From Halobacteriales archaeon YIM A00013 (lineage in GTDB: Archaea > Halobacteriota > Halobacteria > Halobacteriales > Haloarculaceae), in contig JAKCFM010000002.1 in assembly GCA_025041195.1 (NCBI GenBank), positions 620,001-684,000 on the forward strand: 64,000 nucleotides of DNA, in the 5' to 3' direction. This document shows, one piece after another, positions 55,540 through 64,000 of this stretch. The stretch's first letter is position 1; each line of letters opens with the position of its first letter. Below the pieces are notes generated by a model. The model was not told the origin of the DNA, made no database searches, and worked only from the letters and a program-made list of their open reading frames with translations. The translations under genes and the position numbers were made by a program.

Positions 55540-56000
55540 GCCGATAGGGCTGGGTACGTGGCAGAACACGAATCCAGCGGACTGTCGTTCGAGCTCTCAA
55601 CGAGTAGCATCCACAACCATCTCAACACGATAGAGACAGAGCGATACGTTATCAAATCGGGAAAACGTACCGTATTGGACTCCGATTTCTCAACCGTGGG
55701 GGCCACGCTTGACACGAGATGTCGTTGTATCACGCTGCGAAACCACCCGACAGTGCCCTGACCGGCCAAACTGGCGAACAGGCGAATTTGATCGTTGAAA
55801 AGCACGGACGAGTGATCTATCTCCACAATACGGCGCTTGGAACTTCCTGGCTCATCTGCCAGGAGAACGGGTCGAAGCCATCACCGAGGAACATGGGTTG
55901 CCCGCGAAGCCGGTTCGTTGACGGCCGCTTTCGTGAGGAGATCCCCAGGCAACCCAAACAAGCAGCGAACATCATCGAACGAACCGTCTCGTACGAGTGA
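55540..56000 (+). pseudogene. Broken IclR-family transcription regulator
   Basis: IclR-like segments appear in different frames. One frame (to 55761) gives an HTH-like LSTSSIHNHLNTIETERYVI and SGKRTVLDSDFSTVGATLD. A second (from 55719) gives LYHAAKPPDSALTGQTGEQA, NLIVEKHGRVIYLHNTALG and, at its end, NPKQAANIIERTVSYE-like residues with the stop at 55998-56000. Between them about 55850-55918 reads HLPGERVEAITEEHGLPAKP in another frame. Parts of the effector domain between YLH and TALG are also missing. The gene is therefore frameshifted and internally deleted. The boundaries are approximate and the N-terminus is poorly defined. Confidence 0.7.
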
Positions 56001-56390
56001 GTCGGTCGTCAAGCAATAGTACGCCGACGGTAGTTTTTCTGCATCCGTTGTGGTCTGTGTACAGTTTTCCGTCAGTATTGTCGCTGTTTACGATGGTACG
56101 GATGTAATGGGAGATGTGATGAATTGCATGCAACGCTATCCCATATAGAGATATAGACGCAACTCATCATTAGTGTAACTTCACACAGGTATACTGTTTG
56201 TGGTGATCGCCTGCCGTCCGAGCGAGGAGCTATAGATTGATGCTCTGAACTGTATTGGTGGCTGAAACAGCGTTCATACCGTTTGTCTGCGAAAGAGAGG
56301 TGTGCAGTTTGAACTGGTCGGCAGTGGTCCCTCGTGGTGTCACCGCACGCATTCGTCTCGGCGGCCATCGGATCGATTGGGTGATCCGAT
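56001..56390. other. Gene-free stretch, 390 bp
   Basis: I see no coding region with haloarchaeal composition, no tRNA and no phased 9-bp cluster. Isolated ACTGT/ACAGT words near 56058 and 56190 are not in phase. The final 100 bp should hold the promoter of the ZIP transporter. Confidence 0.5.
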
Positions 56391-57221
56391 GTGGTCGTAA
56401 CTGGCGTGTTTGAGTGGATCGGTGGATTTGGGCCGCTCGTTCAGGGACTGATCGGTGGGTGTATCATCACGGCGTTCAATCTGCTGGGAGCAACCCTGGT
56501 GTTCGTCTGGCGCGATCCGTCCCGTCGCGCGATCGATGGGGCGCTTGGATTTGCCGCGGGGGTGATGCTCGCAGCGAGCTTTACCAGCCTGATCATTCCG
56601 GGGATCGATCAGTACGCACACGGGAATCCGGTCCCCGTGTTGGTCGGTGTGGTATTAGGGGCGATCTTTCTCGATCAGTCGGATGCGCTCGTCCCGCACG
56701 CTCATTTCCTGCTCACCGGGCAACAACGACAGGACGATGGTGGCGCTGCAGGACGACTTCCGGTGACTGATACGAGACTTGAGGGAACGATCCTGTTTAT
56801 TTTTGCAATCACGCTCCACAACATGCCCGAGGGACTCGCTGTCGGTGTCGGCTTTGGCAGCGGGAATCTCACCACGGCGATTCCGTTGATGCTCGCGATC
56901 GGCATTCAGAACGTTCCGGAGGGGCTCGCGGTGTCGGTCGCCGCGATCAACGCCGGGCTCAATCGACGCTTTTACGCCGTGCTCACGGGCGTCCGGGCCG
57001 GCCTCGTCGAAATTCCCCTTGCAGTGATCGGCGCCGGTGCCGTCCAGGTTTCAACGGAACTGCTTCCCTACGCCATGGGCTTTGCGGCGGGGGCGATGCT
57101 GTTCGTTATCAGCGACGAGATCGTCCCGGAAACTCATGCGATGGGTAACGAACGGATCGCGACGCTCGGAACCGTGGCTGGCGTTGTCATCATGATCTAT
57201 CTCGACGTGAGCCTAGGATGA
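56391..57221 (+). CDS. ZIP-family divalent metal transporter (ZupT/GufA-like)
   Basis: 276 residues beginning with GTG 56391. Eight helices. The metal-site helices are very clear: ITLHNMPEGLAVGVGFG (helix 4) and IQNVPEGLAVSVAAINAG (helix 5), with a late VISDEIVPETHAMG. The loop between helices 3 and 4 (LTGQQRQDDGGAAGRLPV) replaces the His-rich loop of eukaryotic ZIPs. Moves Zn, Fe or another divalent metal into the cytoplasm. The GTG is chosen because no ATG in frame precedes the first helix. Confidence 0.93.
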   Translation: MVVTGVFEWIGGFGPLVQGLIGGCIITAFNLLGATLVFVWRDPSRRAIDGALGFAAGVMLAASFTSLIIPGIDQYAHGNPVPVLVGVVLGAIFLDQSDALVPHAHFLLTGQQRQDDGGAAGRLPVTDTRLEGTILFIFAITLHNMPEGLAVGVGFGSGNLTTAIPLMLAIGIQNVPEGLAVSVAAINAGLNRRFYAVLTGVRAGLVEIPLAVIGAGAVQVSTELLPYAMGFAAGAMLFVISDEIVPETHAMGNERIATLGTVAGVVIMIYLDVSLG

Positions 57222-57291
57222 GACCGCCACAGACGCCAGCAACATATTCCGCAATACACACGTTCAGGCGCTGGCTATCAGTGCACTCGGT

Positions 57292-57873
57292 ATGGTAATG
57301 GACTGGCTCGGAAAACTCCGACAGCGTCCAGGAAAGGCCCTCTACGACGCCACCGCTCGCCTTGGCTTCAGCGGCGCTGTGATGTATCAGTACCAATTTT
57401 CGTGTGACAGCCCCACGTCGGTGTCCACTCTGCCCTCTGCGATCACGCTTTCAGTGACGACGGTTTCGCAGTTCGATGGCTCGCTTGGCTTCGAGCACGT
57501 CGAATCCGAACTCACTCCAGACGATACGGTGATTGTTGCCCGCGATGGGTCGAAAATCGTCGGCACGGTGGTGCTTTCTACCACCAGGTCGGTGTTCGTA
57601 GACGTGCTCGACTCCACCGTCGCGACCGACCCATCGACGGCGTATCTCTGGGCGCTGTTTGTCGAACCCTCTCATCGTGGTCGAGGAATCGGTCGGGCAC
57701 TCGTTGAACGATCGCTGGACGTTACGTGCGATTTGGATATGCGCTCGGTCCTCGTCCTCGTGGCGATCGATAACGGCCCCTCTCGCGGACTATTCGACGG
57801 ATTGGGACCGACAGAATCCGCACTGATTGTGTACGGTCGGTGTGGACGGTTTGCGCGTCAATTTCGCCGCTAA
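57292..57873 (+). CDS. GNAT-family N-acetyltransferase
   Basis: 193 residues. The acetyl-CoA loop is seen in WALFVEPSHRGRGIGRALVERSLD (in part; R/Q-x-x-G-x-G/A form), with preceding strand VIVARDGSKIVGTVVLSTT and C-terminal VLVAIDNGPSRGLFDGLG. The N-terminal 60 residues include a segment of unknown role (LGKLRQRPGKALYDATARLG). The acceptor molecule is unknown. It converges with the SPFH gene, 15 bp apart. Confidence 0.88.
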   Translation: MVMDWLGKLRQRPGKALYDATARLGFSGAVMYQYQFSCDSPTSVSTLPSAITLSVTTVSQFDGSLGFEHVESELTPDDTVIVARDGSKIVGTVVLSTTRSVFVDVLDSTVATDPSTAYLWALFVEPSHRGRGIGRALVERSLDVTCDLDMRSVLVLVAIDNGPSRGLFDGLGPTESALIVYGRCGRFARQFRR

Positions 57874-57888
57874 ACCGAGCGTCCGGGA

Positions 57889-58761
57889 TCAGCCCGAACT
57901 GCTGGTGTCGTTTTGTGCGTCGATGATGAGCTCCTGATCAGGGCTAGTGATCACTTTGTCAGTGGACTTGATCGCGTCAATATACCGGTCCCGGAGCACA
58001 ATCGAGTTGTTATCAAGGGCGTCACCGCGGATTCGAATTACCTCGGCGTCAGCGTTGGCCTCTACTCGCTTTCGCTCGGCCTCCTTTTTCTCAACCTCGA
58101 TCTGATTTTCTTTCCGATCAATTTTCACCTTCGAATTCTCCTTTTTCGTGAGCTCCTTCTGGTAGCCTTCGGGGAGGGTTACCTCACGGATCTGCACCGC
58201 TTCGAGAATGATGGCCTGACTGCTGAACTGCTCGGTGAGCGCGCTCTGTGCCGATTGCTGTAGCTTCGTTCTACCGGTGGCCGTGTAGATCTGCGACGTT
58301 CGGATGCTTGAGGCTTCATCGCGAAGCTGTGAACGAACCGTTGGTCTGATCAACCGATCTTCCATCTGTTCTTCGTCATTCCACTCTGAAACGAACCCCG
58401 AGCTGTTCGCACAGTTCACGCGGTAGCGGATGGTGATGTCGACTCGATGTGTGGTGCCGTTTACCGCTTGGACGACAACAGCGTCCTTCTGTATCTCCTT
58501 TTCACCTTCACCTGATTGATCGGACATCGTGTACGTTCGAGGACGACACTCGACCGTCTGCACTGCTTTCCACGGTGCAGTGAAGTGGGCACCAGCTGCG
58601 AACTGCGCGCCAGTGACCGCACCGAACTCCTTTTCGACGCCGGTGTGGCCCTCGGGCACCTGGTGGTAGGAAAACGCTGCTGTAAGCAGAAGGACACCAA
58701 TGAAGGCGACCGCTACGATCGCGAGCAACTGTGCTGAATAGTTCCTGGATGATGGCTCCAT
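57889..58761 (-). CDS. SPFH/Band 7 (prohibitin-like) membrane protein
   Basis: 290 residues from the ATG at 58761. One N-terminal membrane helix (LLAIVAVAFIGVLLLTAAFS), then an SPFH domain (HQVPEGHTGVEKEFGAVTG ... TITIRYRV-like strand DITIRYRVNC), then a charged coiled coil (KKENSKVKIDRKENQIEVE, KKEAERKRVEANADAEVIRI). Forms oligomeric membrane scaffolds that modulate proteases and lipid domains. It is divergent from the mechanosensitive channel gene, with about 140 bp between, so both membrane-stress proteins may share regulation. Confidence 0.93.
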   Translation of the reverse strand: MEPSSRNYSAQLLAIVAVAFIGVLLLTAAFSYHQVPEGHTGVEKEFGAVTGAQFAAGAHFTAPWKAVQTVECRPRTYTMSDQSGEGEKEIQKDAVVVQAVNGTTHRVDITIRYRVNCANSSGFVSEWNDEEQMEDRLIRPTVRSQLRDEASSIRTSQIYTATGRTKLQQSAQSALTEQFSSQAIILEAVQIREVTLPEGYQKELTKKENSKVKIDRKENQIEVEKKEAERKRVEANADAEVIRIRGDALDNNSIVLRDRYIDAIKSTDKVITSPDQELIIDAQNDTSSSG

Positions 58762-58899
58762 AGTGTGTTGTATTGAACCGTATTGCCATCTACTGCATAT
58801 ATGTTCACATTTTAATTGGAAACTTGCGATATGAGGTCGTGAGCAGTGGACAACTCTGTGTAGCAAACGCTTACTAGTCTGGTGGGTTTGTAACTGGTA

Positions 58900-60030
58900 A
58901 TGAATTTCATACTGGATGGAATGGTGTCTCAGTGGGTGCAAAATCTGGGCGTCTGGGAGTCGACCCTGTTGTTGTTGACGGTCTCGATCGGTGGAGCGAT
59001 CGTTCTGGAGTTCGTGGTTCTCCGTGCGTTACTCGAATACACGAGCCGCACCCGAACCCAGTTCGATTACATCGTCGTTGGGGAGCTTCGGATTCCACTG
59101 GTGGTTACTGCGGCGTTGGCTGGAATTTTCGTGTTGACGAACGTCAAGTCGATAACGGACAGTGTGGTGCTGGGGCCCGAACAACTCGATTATTTCTTTG
59201 GTAACCCAGCACTCACCGTCATTGTTGGGACGTGGGCGCTGGCTGCCAATCGAATCATCAATCGGTTTGTTGATGAGGTGAAAGATGAAACGACTCGATT
59301 CCAGTTTGCGCCGATCTTCTCGAACGTCTGGACGTTCGTGGTAACGGTGGGAACGGTCGCAACGGTGCTTCGGATCTGGAACGTTGATATCTCTCCGCTG
59401 CTCGGGGCGGCTGGCATTGCTGGTGTTGCCGTCGGTTTTGCCGGCAAGGACGCCGTTGCCAACTTCTTTGGTGGCATCGCGCTGTATTTCGATGACACGT
59501 ACAAGCTCGGCGATTTCATCGAGCTCGAAACGGGAGAACGGGGCACGGTGGTCGCCGTTGGCGTGCGCTCTACGACACTGATGACGCGTGATGAGGTGTT
59601 GATCACCGTCCCGAACTCGATGTTGAACGCTGCGCGCGTCCGCAATCAGTCGGCGCCGAATTCGAGAAAGCGGATTCGGGTGCCGGTTGGCGTTGCCTAC
59701 GGAACGGATATCGACAAACTCGAATCACTCGTCGAAGAGATCGCCGTAGAAGAGTCTCTCGTCCTTGACAGTCCAAAACCCCGGATGCGATTTCGCGAGT
59801 TTGGTGGATCGGCGCTGCAGTACGAACTGCTCTGCTGGGTCCACTCACCGACGCGTGGGCCAAAGGCCACCCACGAACTGAACCGTGCGATCTACAAACA
59901 ACTGAACGAGGCCGACATCGAAATTCCGTTTCCACAACGCGACGTGCACGTGCAGCCTTCAGATACGAACGGAACTGGCGCTGGCAGACCGTCCGCTGGC
60001 GAACAACTGGACGCGATGGAATCGAACTGA
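58900..60030 (+). CDS. mscS: Small-conductance mechanosensitive channel (MscS family)
   Basis: 376 residues. Four or five membrane helices; the pore helix is in AAGIAGVAVGFAGKDAVANFF, followed by the beta domain FDDTYKLGDFIELETGERGTVV (in part) and VLITVPNSMLNAARVRNQS. It opens under membrane tension to release solutes, protection against dilution shock important for a halophile. A soluble tail of about 30 residues (PSDTNGTGAGRPSAGEQL) ends it. Confidence 0.94.
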   Translation: MNFILDGMVSQWVQNLGVWESTLLLLTVSIGGAIVLEFVVLRALLEYTSRTRTQFDYIVVGELRIPLVVTAALAGIFVLTNVKSITDSVVLGPEQLDYFFGNPALTVIVGTWALAANRIINRFVDEVKDETTRFQFAPIFSNVWTFVVTVGTVATVLRIWNVDISPLLGAAGIAGVAVGFAGKDAVANFFGGIALYFDDTYKLGDFIELETGERGTVVAVGVRSTTLMTRDEVLITVPNSMLNAARVRNQSAPNSRKRIRVPVGVAYGTDIDKLESLVEEIAVEESLVLDSPKPRMRFREFGGSALQYELLCWVHSPTRGPKATHELNRAIYKQLNEADIEIPFPQRDVHVQPSDTNGTGAGRPSAGEQLDAMESN

Positions 60031-60065
60031 ACGACCCGTTCTCCCGTCGTCGGTGGCTACAGCGC

Positions 60066-61868
60066 TCAGTTTTCACCAAGCAACTTCTCAAGTAGGGTCC
60101 GTCCCGATGGTCGTTCGGCGAGTATCACTGAACTCTGGACGGTGTCACTCACATCCGAGTACAACGAATCCGTCACGAGACGTGTCAACAGGCCCTCTTC
60201 GCTTGCCCCAATGAGGATCAGCGGATACTCCGGGGCACGACGTTTGATTGCCCGCTCGACATCGCCATCGGTGTCGACAATGAGGTCTGCTGATTCGAGC
60301 CCGTGTTTCTCCGACCAGGAATCGAGAAACGCCTCACCGTCTGCGCGGTGTTCGGGACCATCAACGACGTGCAACAGTGATATCGACGCGTCAGTGACCC
60401 TCTCGTAGGCCAGTGCGACTTCTGCGTTGAGATCTGATGAGGGACCACCTGACGTTGGTACGAGCAGGCTGTCTGGATCGTGCCCCCGATCGCGGACGAT
60501 CACAATGTCGCTCGTGAGCTTTCCGGTGAGCTCATCGAACGTCCGCTCGGTGTTCGTTCTCCGACTGGAGCGGTTTTCATCCCAGCCCATCACTATGAGG
60601 TTCGAATTCACATTGCTGGCCGCATCGTAAATCTCCTCGAACGAGCGGTGAGAGACGATCGTTGAGGTCTCGCATGGAATCTCGTACTCCTCGATTGTCG
60701 ATCGAATATTTTCCATCTGTTCGCTTGAGCGGTCGATGATGCGTTCGTACTGCTCTTGGTCGTAGCTACCGTGGCGTGATTCTACAATGTGAACGGCGTG
60801 TATCGTTGCTGGCTGTCGATTCATGGCCATGATCGCGGCTACCGTCGCGATTCGTGTCTCAGTGCGAGGATTATGGATCGGGAGCAAAATCCGATAGGCA
60901 TCGTCATCACGAACGGTCTCTCCGGCGGTGTCGATCATCGAGACGTATGAACGACCGACGAACCCCCCAAGCGTCCATTCTCGCAGGGAGAGCTGCCGAT
61001 TCGCGCCGTCAAACCGGGCGGACTCCAGGCGATGTTCGGTCGTTTGAAAGTAGTTCACGACGGTTACCAGCACAATTCCACCGAAGGTGTTGCCGACTAA
61101 CACCGGCAGCACAAAGTGTATGACTCCCTCCGACAGCAGGAGATGGCCAGCAAGCACGAGATAGATCATCTCTGTAAACGATACGACCACGTGGAACAGA
61201 TTTCCCATCGGTATTGCAAGAAACGCCAGATACACAACGACAAGCCGAGAGATCGTATCCTGGACGGCGTAGACGATCCAGACGACGCCAGCGACGATCA
61301 GCCCTGCGAACGCCGCTTTGAAAAACAAGGAACTAACCGGGGTGTGAACGCCAGTTTCGGCGTGTTCGAGGGCAGCCTGTGCGGCTCCGGGTGAGAACAC
61401 CCCGCCCCACGTGAGCGTCATGGCACCCATCGCACCGCCAGTGAAGTTTCCAATGAGGACGATGAACCAGTGACGCAACAACGCCGGCATGCTCGCCAAC
61501 CGGTCGAGCGTCAATGCGACCGGAGGGAGCGTGTTCTCCGTATAGAGTTGATAATTACCGATAATAATATAAATGAAGCCGAGTGGATAGAGTATCGTGC
61601 TCAACACCGGATCGCCGTCGGTCTGTGCCGTCATCGACGCGTATAGCAAAAACGTGATCGTGATGGCAAAACCGGCTGCCAGCGCGCTGAAAAACAGCTC
61701 TCGACTCCCCGAAGTGATCTCTTCATCGGCAGCAGCCACGATGCGTTGAAACACCTCATCAGCAGAGAATCGGTCCCGAACGACCCGTCCCGCTGCTGGC
61801 GCACCACTCCGCGACCGTTCGAACACGTCACGGAACGCGTCTTCTGACTCGTCTTCCGGCTCGTCCAT
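60066..61868 (-). CDS. Formate/nitrite transporter (FNT) fused to two universal-stress-protein domains
   Basis: 600 residues. Residues 40-285 form a six-helix FNT channel (NFTGGAMGAMTLTWGG, PMGNLFHVVVSFTEMIYLVL, VLPVLVGNTFGGIVLVTVVNY, in part). Residues 335-600 contain two UspA-like units (RILLPIHNPRTETRIATVAA with NLIVMGWDENRSSRR, and SLLVPTSGGPSSDLNAEVAL with YPLILIGASEEGL). FNT channels carry formate, nitrite or hydrosulfide; the USP units may bind ATP and gate transport. The region around SFTEMIYLV lies near the channel slits. A stand-alone gene. Confidence 0.9.
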   Translation of the reverse strand: MDEPEDESEDAFRDVFERSRSGAPAAGRVVRDRFSADEVFQRIVAAADEEITSGSRELFFSALAAGFAITITFLLYASMTAQTDGDPVLSTILYPLGFIYIIIGNYQLYTENTLPPVALTLDRLASMPALLRHWFIVLIGNFTGGAMGAMTLTWGGVFSPGAAQAALEHAETGVHTPVSSLFFKAAFAGLIVAGVVWIVYAVQDTISRLVVVYLAFLAIPMGNLFHVVVSFTEMIYLVLAGHLLLSEGVIHFVLPVLVGNTFGGIVLVTVVNYFQTTEHRLESARFDGANRQLSLREWTLGGFVGRSYVSMIDTAGETVRDDDAYRILLPIHNPRTETRIATVAAIMAMNRQPATIHAVHIVESRHGSYDQEQYERIIDRSSEQMENIRSTIEEYEIPCETSTIVSHRSFEEIYDAASNVNSNLIVMGWDENRSSRRTNTERTFDELTGKLTSDIVIVRDRGHDPDSLLVPTSGGPSSDLNAEVALAYERVTDASISLLHVVDGPEHRADGEAFLDSWSEKHGLESADLIVDTDGDVERAIKRRAPEYPLILIGASEEGLLTRLVTDSLYSDVSDTVQSSVILAERPSGRTLLEKLLGEN

Positions 61869-61927
61869 TACTCACCGTTCGGTGCACGCTTACTAATGAA
61901 TTGTTTCAAATTATTAGGTTCAAAATG

Positions 61928-62920
61928 TTACCAATCCAGTGATCCTCCACTCTGATACTCCGTAACTTGCGTTTCGAAGAAATTTTTCTCCTTGTTGAGG
62001 TCGATCTGTTCTGACATCCAGGGGAACGGGTTGTCGGTGCCGTACTGTGCCGGCAAAGAGAGCTGTTCGAATCGACGGTCGGCGACGTGTTCGACATATT
62101 CGCTGAACTGTTCGGGGCCCATTCCGAGAATGTCGTCCGGACAGGCCGCACGCGCGTACTGTTGTTCGAGCGCAACGGCTTCTCTGAGCAACGCGATCAG
62201 TTCGTCCTCGAACGATTCCGTGAACACGCCGGGGTGTTCTGCGCGGAGTTCGTTGATGAGATCGACGCCAAAGCCCACGTGAAGCGATTCATCACGCATG
62301 ATATACTCGAACTGCTGGCCAATGCCGACCATCTTTTGCTGGCGTTTCAATCCGAGCATCATCGCAAAGCCGGCATAGAAGAAGATGCCTTCCATTATTA
62401 CATAGAAGCCGATGAGGTCGCGGAGAAACGCCCGGAGATCGTCGTCAGTGTCAATAGTGAACCCCGGTCGGTCGATTGCCTGTGTGAGATCGACGACGAA
62501 GGCGTCTTTCTGTTCAATAGCCGGAATTGTATCGTACATTCCGTAGAGATAGTCGGGATCGAAGCCGAGCGAATCACAGCAGTAGATGAACGTGTCGGTG
62601 TGAATTGCTTCTTCGTATGCCTGTCGGAGGAGATACTGTCGACACTCCGGTGCGGTGACGTACTCATACAGCGCGAGCACGATGTTGTTCGCTGTCAGTG
62701 ATTCAGCAGTGGAGAAAAATCCCAGATTCCACTCGATGAGCTGGCGTTCTGGTTCGGTGAGTGCATCGCCGTTCCACTGGGTGATGTCATCTTGCATGGG
62801 TATCTCTTCCGGAACCCAGTTGTTGTTCACGCCCGCGCGGTAGTATTCGCGTGCCCAGTCGTACTCAATCGGGAGTATCTTGTTCGGATCGTGTTCGGTG
62901 TTGGTGTCGATGAGTGCCAT
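61928..62920 (-). CDS. nrdB: Ribonucleotide reductase small (beta) subunit
   Basis: 330 residues. Holds the metal-radical site that starts reduction of ribonucleotides. Metal-ligand helices are seen in LIEWNLGFFSTAESLTANNI (Glu), YEEAIHTDTFIYCCDSLG (Glu and His), FYVIMEGIFFYAGFAM (Glu) and MRDESLHVGFGVDLINEL (Glu and His). The C-terminal DLNKEKNFFETQVTEYQSGG is the tail that docks on NrdA. It lies 30 bp downstream of nrdA on the same strand. Confidence 0.96.
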   Translation of the reverse strand: MALIDTNTEHDPNKILPIEYDWAREYYRAGVNNNWVPEEIPMQDDITQWNGDALTEPERQLIEWNLGFFSTAESLTANNIVLALYEYVTAPECRQYLLRQAYEEAIHTDTFIYCCDSLGFDPDYLYGMYDTIPAIEQKDAFVVDLTQAIDRPGFTIDTDDDLRAFLRDLIGFYVIMEGIFFYAGFAMMLGLKRQQKMVGIGQQFEYIMRDESLHVGFGVDLINELRAEHPGVFTESFEDELIALLREAVALEQQYARAACPDDILGMGPEQFSEYVEHVADRRFEQLSLPAQYGTDNPFPWMSEQIDLNKEKNFFETQVTEYQSGGSLDW

Positions 62921-62950
62921 AGTGTTCCGTGTGTTGATGGTGTGAATGCG

Positions 62951-64000
62951 TTACTGACAGGATTCGCAGGTCGGATCTTCGACGGTGCAAAGCTCGTCGT
63001 CGTCGGTGCCCTCGTTGCTCCCATCGCGGTGTTGGGTCTTTCCGTATTCGGCCATATCGAGCGTCGATTTCTCTATCTGTGAGGCACCAAGTGTGCGGAG
63101 ATAGTAGGTGGTTTTCAGCCCAAGCTCCCAGGCCGTCCGGTAGACGTCGTCGAGCAACGAGCCATCGGTCGAGGGGAAAAATACGGTGTGTGAAACCGAC
63201 TGGTCGATCCACGTCTGTCGATGAGCAGTCAATCGCAGCTGGTGTCGTGGATCGATCTCGAATGCGGTGCGATAGCGCTCTTTGAGTGATTCGGGAATCG
63301 CGTCGATTTCCTGGATCGATCCGTCGTGGAACTTGATGCGATCGAGCATCTCCTCGTCCCAGAGCTCACGCGCTTTGAGATCCTCGATCAGTGCTTCGTT
63401 CACGATCGTGAACTCTCCAGACATGTTGGATTTCACATAGAGGTTCGAGTAGATCGGCTCGATCGACGGCGTCGTCCCGTTAATGGTCGATATCGTTGCT
63501 GTCGGTGCAATAGCCATCGTGTTTGAGTTGCGCATGCCGTGGGTGGCAATCGCTTCGCGGACGGGCTCCCAGTCGAGCGCTGGCTCGCGGTCGGTCGGAA
63601 TCGCCGCGCCGCGTTCGTCTTCGAGTAGATCGACCGTATCCTGGGGCAACAGGCCACGGTCCCATTTCGAATCGTCAAACGAGGGGTACGCACCCCGCTC
63701 TGCGGCGAGTTGTGATGAATTGTAGATCGTGTGGTATGACACGAACTCCTGCCATCGATTGGCTGTTTCGACGGCGGCCTCGCTGTTGAGTGGTATTTCG
63801 AGTTCCATCAACGCCTCGTGGAATCCCATCGTTCCGAGTCCAACGGGTCGATGACGGTGGTTCGACGTGGCGGCTTCCTCCGTGGGGTAGAAACAGAGAT
63901 CGACGACGTTGTCGAGCATCCGCATTGCAGTTTCGATGGTCGATTCCAGGTGGTCGGTGTCCAGTCCACCGTCCGCAATATGGGTGACGTAGTTGATGGA
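62951..64000 (-). CDS. nrdA: Ribonucleotide reductase large (alpha) subunit, C-terminal part; start outside window
   Basis: The frame is open to the window edge, so only about the last 349 residues are present. Class I landmarks: RHRPVGLGTMGFHEALMEL, NSNTMAIAPTATISTINGTT (in part) leading to PSIEPIYSNLYVKSN, and SHTVFFPSTDGSLLDDVYRT. The C-terminal CTVEDPTCESCQ carries the paired Cys that reload the active site with thioredoxin-type reductants. Provides deoxynucleotides with NrdB. No intein is seen in the part visible. Confidence 0.95.
   Translation of the reverse strand, partial: SINYVTHIADGGLDTDHLESTIETAMRMLDNVVDLCFYPTEEAATSNHRHRPVGLGTMGFHEALMELEIPLNSEAAVETANRWQEFVSYHTIYNSSQLAAERGAYPSFDDSKWDRGLLPQDTVDLLEDERGAAIPTDREPALDWEPVREAIATHGMRNSNTMAIAPTATISTINGTTPSIEPIYSNLYVKSNMSGEFTIVNEALIEDLKARELWDEEMLDRIKFHDGSIQEIDAIPESLKERYRTAFEIDPRHQLRLTAHRQTWIDQSVSHTVFFPSTDGSLLDDVYRTAWELGLKTTYYLRTLGASQIEKSTLDMAEYGKTQHRDGSNEGTDDDELCTVEDPTCESCQ

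Noticed and set aside
55405-55761. Intact 118-residue gene
   Set aside because: Only its second half resembles IclR, and the downstream continuation is in other frames, so it is part of a pseudogene.
56001-56390. tRNA or small RNA gene
   Set aside because: No cloverleaf-like pairing or T-loop consensus could be found by eye here or in other gaps over 250 bp.

Overview
The window reads as chromosomal DNA of a halophilic archaeon (class Halobacteria). The support is acidic proteins throughout, many twin-arginine lipoproteins, the small subunit of archaeal DNA polymerase D, an anaerobic-type glpABC/glpK glycerol module, the queC-queE-queD set used for archaeosine, an HTH_10 (bacterio-opsin activator type) regulator, a luciferase-like (possibly F420-dependent) oxidoreductase and a haloarchaeal IS200/IS605 element. 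By eye the base composition is less GC-rich than many haloarchaea; I did not compute it. I cannot name the genus.

Layout. 1-0.63 kb: remains of an enolase-superfamily gene with two frameshifts. 1.0-6.0 kb: giant secreted subtilase with dockerin, CARDB and carboxypeptidase-regulatory domains. 6.2-11 kb: membrane protein, winged-helix regulator, iron-type ABC binding lipoprotein with two iron-box-like palindromes, a divergent lipoprotein and a beta-helix protein. 11-19.6 kb: glycerol catabolism (membrane protein and glpK on one strand, glpABC on the other) with an Orc1/Cdc6-like AAA ATPase between. 20-23.2 kb: MFS transporter, PolD small subunit, zinc-ribbon protein. 23.2-26.2 kb: a ParA ATPase and a small probable ribbon-helix-helix partner, embedded in a striking noncoding array. 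26.2-36.3 kb: quinone oxidoreductase, queC/E/D, J-domain-like membrane protein, glycosyltransferase-like membrane protein, S2P-type protease, cytochrome P450, HTH_10 regulator. 36.6-41.2 kb: cytochrome bd oxidase, a second copy of the winged-helix regulator, ParB-domain protein, nitroreductase. 41.2-43.2 kb: IS200/IS605 element. 43.2-53.7 kb: sodium/solute symporter with small accessory protein, PhoX phosphatase, Zn/Mn-type ABC transporter operon, luciferase-like oxidoreductase, cyclase. 53.7-64 kb: MFS transporter, broken IclR-type regulator, ZIP transporter, acetyltransferase, SPFH protein, MscS channel, formate/nitrite-transporter-USP fusion, ribonucleotide reductase nrdB and the 3' part of nrdA.

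The most interesting feature is the 24.65-26.17 kb array. It holds about 85 copies of a 9-bp unit with core ACWGT (ACTGT or its reverse complement ACAGT), phase-locked at 9 bp within clusters. It starts 2-6 bp upstream of the parA start codon. The same units recur as compact clusters, often of exactly six units (54 bp), at 0.7, 23.2, 34.1 and 55.2 kb, always between genes. I infer a ParA/RHH DNA-segregation system with an extended centromere plus satellite sites scattered along the chromosome. It is comparable in logic to the heptad arrays of the bacterial delta/omega partition system or to SegAB of Sulfolobus, but it has its own unit and period.
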